Source: Sandarakinorhabdus sp. (GTDB taxonomy: Bacteria > Pseudomonadota > Alphaproteobacteria > Sphingomonadales > Sphingomonadaceae). Taken from it: 7,170 nt of DNA. The notes beneath the pieces were generated by a model. That model saw nothing but the letters and a program-made list of their open reading frames with translations, searched no databases and had not been told where the DNA came from. Where the stretch lies: assembly GCA_025458465.1 (NCBI GenBank), contig JALOSK010000164.1:1-7170 (forward strand), given 5' to 3'. Below, one piece after another: positions 5,209 through 7,170 of the stretch. Positions within the stretch are counted from its first letter, which is position 1. Each line of letters opens with the position of its first letter. A program made the position numbers and the translations under genes.

Positions 5209-5616
5209 ATGGCGCGCTGGCTGGTGAAATCCGAGCCGTTCAAATACAGCTGGGATCAGCTGAACAAGGACGGCCAGACCGCATGGGACGGCGTGCGCAA
5301 CAACCAGGCGGCGCAGTATCTGCGCGCCATGAAGATCGGTGACGAGCTGTTCTTCTACCATTCCAACGAAGGCCTGTGCATCGTTGGCATTGCCGAGGTG
5401 GTGGGCGAACATTTCATCGATCCCACCGATCCCAAGGGGCGGTTTCCCGCCGTGATGGTGGGGCCGAAGGCGCCCATGCCGCGCCCCGTCACGCTTGCCG
5501 AGATGAAGGCCGAGCCCCGGCTGGCCGGCATGGCGATGTTCCGCCAGTTCCGCCTGAGCGTGGTGCCGATCAGCGATGGCGAGTGGGACGTGGTGATGGA
5601 GATGGCCCGCCGTTGA
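5209..5616 (+). CDS. EVE-domain protein
   Basis: A 135-residue protein consisting of a single EVE domain (PUA-like fold, formerly DUF55). Diagnostic segments are WLVKSEP (4-10), TAWDGVRNNQAAQYLRAMK (24-42), IGDELFFYHS (43-52), IVGIAEVVGEHFIDPTDP (58-75), FPAVMVGP (79-86) and FRQFRLSVVPISDGEWD (111-127). Length matches standalone bacterial members. EVE domains bind modified nucleobases in DNA or RNA through an aromatic cage; in bacteria they occur both as conserved standalone genes and fused to modification-dependent restriction enzymes. Here there is no fused nuclease and no restriction gene nearby, so a housekeeping nucleic-acid or tRNA-related role is more likely than defence (inference). 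It starts 1 nt after the ArsC-like stop with a good GGAGG and ends with its TGA (5614-5616) directly against the convergent transporter stop. Confidence 0.93.
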   Translation: MARWLVKSEPFKYSWDQLNKDGQTAWDGVRNNQAAQYLRAMKIGDELFFYHSNEGLCIVGIAEVVGEHFIDPTDPKGRFPAVMVGPKAPMPRPVTLAEMKAEPRLAGMAMFRQFRLSVVPISDGEWDVVMEMARR

Positions 5617-7071
5617 TCAGCCTTCCCGCGCTGCCAGCGCCGCCATGTTGGCCTCGTGGTCGGCGCGGCTGAGCCGGTAACGGGAGACGGCGAGGATCAT
5701 GCAGGTCCACAGCAGCCAGACCGCTGGCACATAGGTGACGCCCAGCCGCATCAGGCTGTCGGCGCTGACCTGATCGGGTGTCGCGCCCTTGGGGAAGGCG
5801 GCCAGGGTCAGCACGAAACTGGCGGCCATCACGCCCAGGCCCTGCACGCTCTTGCGGATGAAGGTGTTGGCCGAGAAGAACACGCCTTCCGATCGCCGGC
5901 CGGTGGCCAGTTCGGCCTGTTCCACCAGATCGGCGACCATCGAGGCGACCAGCGCCTGGAAGCAGATGACAAGGCCGACATCGATCAGCGTCACGCCAAA
6001 CACCGTCCAGAAGATCACCGGATCGCCGTTCGGCGGCAGCAGGCCCAACAGCCTGAGGATGATCGGCAGCGGCAGCACCAGCCCGGCCAGCAGCCCGATG
6101 ATGACGGCACCGCGCCGCTTGCCGAGCCGGCGCGAGATCACCGGCGCCAGGCTGCCGCCGATGATGGCCGAGGCAAAGACACTCATGGTGATGAGGCCGG
6201 TCTGCTGCGGGCTGAACCCCCAGAAATAGGCATAGAAATAGAAGCTGAGCGACGCCGTGACGCCGGTGGCGATGGCGCCGAACAGGTTGGCGGCGAACAG
6301 CGCGGCGAAATCGCGGCGGAACAGCGTTTCGAAAATCTCGCGGAAGATGGCCTTCAGGCCCAGCGCGCGGCGTGGTGGCGCCTCGCGCAGGTGGCGGATA
6401 TGGCCATGGGTGCCCACCGCCGACACCAGGATCGCCACCAGGATGAGCGCGGCGGCGATCAGGCCGTAAAGGGCATAGGCCTCGCGGTTGAACTGGCCGT
6501 TGGGGATGGCGGGCGTTGAAAAGGCCGGGAAGATCAGGGTGAAGTTGGTGACCGTCATGATCGTGCCGATCACCCAGGCGAAGAACAGCCGCCAGCCATA
6601 GAGGGCGGTGCGATCATCATAGCTTTTCGCCAGTTCCGGGCCGAGCGCGGTGCTGGGCGTTTCATAGAAGGTGATGGCGGTGCGGATCAGCACGGCCAGC
6701 ACCAGCAGATACCAGAACAGGGCGGCTTGCGACCATCCGACCGGCGGGTTCCAGATCAGCAGATAGGTGCCGGCAGTGGGAAGGGCAGAGGCATAGAGGA
6801 AGGGATGGCGCCGCCCCCAGCGCGACCGCAGATTGTCGGACCAGTAGCCGACGATGGGATCGCTGATCGCATCGAGCACCAGCGCGATGGTGAGCGCCAG
6901 GCCGACCAGTCGTGCATCCAGCCCGATCACCTGGCTGTAGAAGATCAGCAGGAAGTAACTGAAGCCGCCGTCCTTCACGCCGTAGGCGCCAGCGCCAAAG
7001 CCAAAGGCCAGGCGCGTGCGCAGCCCCGGCTTTTCTGGTGTCCCTGCTGCGACCGCCGTTGCTTCAACCAT
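5617..7071 (-). CDS. GPH-family (MelB-like) sugar:cation symporter, MFS
   Basis: A 484-residue, 12-helix inner-membrane transporter of the glycoside-pentoside-hexuronide:cation symporter family, which moves sugars or sugar acids with H+ or Na+. The family signature DAISDPIVGYWSDN and RSRWGRRHPFL spans 67-92 (helix 2 and loop 2-3). YETPSTALGPEL (136-147) and DDRTALYGWR (152-161) follow, and the second half has ADLVEQAELATGRRSEGVFFS (380-400) before helix 11. Approximate helices: 34-50, 55-75, 93-108, 116-135, 160-180, 200-219, 255-280, 290-312, 320-343, 351-378, 405-426, 444-463. Substrate cannot be read from the sequence and no sugar-catabolic genes are in view. ATG 7071 is preceded by AGGA at a short 3-nt spacing; ATG 7083 (488 residues) and TTG 7092 (491 residues) are alternatives. 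Its stop TGA (5619-5617) abuts the EVE stop with no gap, so each transcript probably runs into the other. Confidence 0.92.
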   Translation of the reverse strand: MVEATAVAAGTPEKPGLRTRLAFGFGAGAYGVKDGGFSYFLLIFYSQVIGLDARLVGLALTIALVLDAISDPIVGYWSDNLRSRWGRRHPFLYASALPTAGTYLLIWNPPVGWSQAALFWYLLVLAVLIRTAITFYETPSTALGPELAKSYDDRTALYGWRLFFAWVIGTIMTVTNFTLIFPAFSTPAIPNGQFNREAYALYGLIAAALILVAILVSAVGTHGHIRHLREAPPRRALGLKAIFREIFETLFRRDFAALFAANLFGAIATGVTASLSFYFYAYFWGFSPQQTGLITMSVFASAIIGGSLAPVISRRLGKRRGAVIIGLLAGLVLPLPIILRLLGLLPPNGDPVIFWTVFGVTLIDVGLVICFQALVASMVADLVEQAELATGRRSEGVFFSANTFIRKSVQGLGVMAASFVLTLAAFPKGATPDQVSADSLMRLGVTYVPAVWLLWTCMILAVSRYRLSRADHEANMAALAAREG

Positions 7072-7136
7072 GCATCCTGCCATCCGTCCCAAGGGAAGCG
7101 CGTGCCCTTCTTGAACCGGGGCATCGTCGCATCCGG

Positions 7137-7165
7137 ACTATTCCGGTGATTGGTGCGCGTGTAAA
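7137..7165 (-). promoter_or_regulatory. Predicted promoter of the GPH transporter
   Basis: Read on the - strand, TTTACA (7165-7160) is followed after 17 bp by AATAGT (7142-7137), a reasonable sigma70-like pair about 65 bp ahead of the chosen ATG. A small inverted repeat CCGGA-ctat-TCCGG (7133-7146) overlaps the -10 box and could be a regulator site. The window ends 5 bases beyond the -35, so further upstream sites cannot be judged. Confidence 0.4.
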
Positions 7166-7170
7166 GGCCA

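Noticed and set aside
4779..5243. N-terminal extension of the photolyase frame up to 5243 (657 codons)
   Set aside because: The extension is antisense to the ArsC-like gene and has no photolyase or antenna-domain features; the family start EIVWFKRDLR lies right after 4778.
5656..6519. A 287-codon + strand open frame inside the transporter gene
   Set aside because: Composition is extreme in His, Gln, Arg and Asp, as expected for the antisense of a GC-rich membrane protein, and no family is recognisable.
1..7170. CRISPR array, rRNA, intact insertion sequence or prophage genes
   Set aside because: No regularly spaced repeats, no rRNA-like sequence, and no transposase, integrase or terminal inverted repeats could be found in the window.

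Overview
GC-rich bacterial DNA, most likely from an alphaproteobacterium and plausibly a sphingomonad. This is judged from codon style and from the GreB, EVE and GPH-transporter sequences; no rRNA or other phylogenetic marker is present. There are two parts: an accessory-looking left third (about 1-2600) and an ordinary-looking core block (about 2800-7170).

Left third, + strand. The window opens with the last 23 codons of an unrecognised gene. It is followed by a remnant of a TrkA-type potassium-channel regulator that keeps only the C-terminal RCK_C ligand-binding domain. Then comes a 632-637 residue single-gene protein in which an N-terminal winged-helix/AbiEi-like antitoxin region is joined to a complete HipA-type kinase. 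Its promoter is bracketed by two matching 31-bp dyads whose centres are exactly 54 bp apart. The second dyad covers the -10 box and the first possible ATG. No separate hipB-like gene exists. The picture is a one-polypeptide, probably self-repressing toxin-antitoxin-like module, and it is the most interesting object in the window.

Between this gene and the core block lies a 338-bp region where two genes end towards each other (2459-2796). It is AT-richer, contains short dyads and repeats, and holds a possible decayed antisense coding fragment.

Core block. On the - strand, a cryptochrome/photolyase-family gene (4778 to 3270) is followed by greB (3273 to 2797), joined by a 4-base GTGA stop/start overlap. 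Divergently, on the + strand, an ArsC/Spx-like (YffB-type) reductase-fold gene (4869-5207) and an EVE-domain gene (5209-5616) form a tight pair 1 nt apart. The EVE gene ends directly against the stop codon of a 12-helix GPH-family sugar:cation symporter on the - strand (7071 to 5617), with no base between the stop codons. A plausible promoter for the transporter sits at the right edge.

No tRNA, rRNA, CRISPR array or complete insertion sequence was seen.
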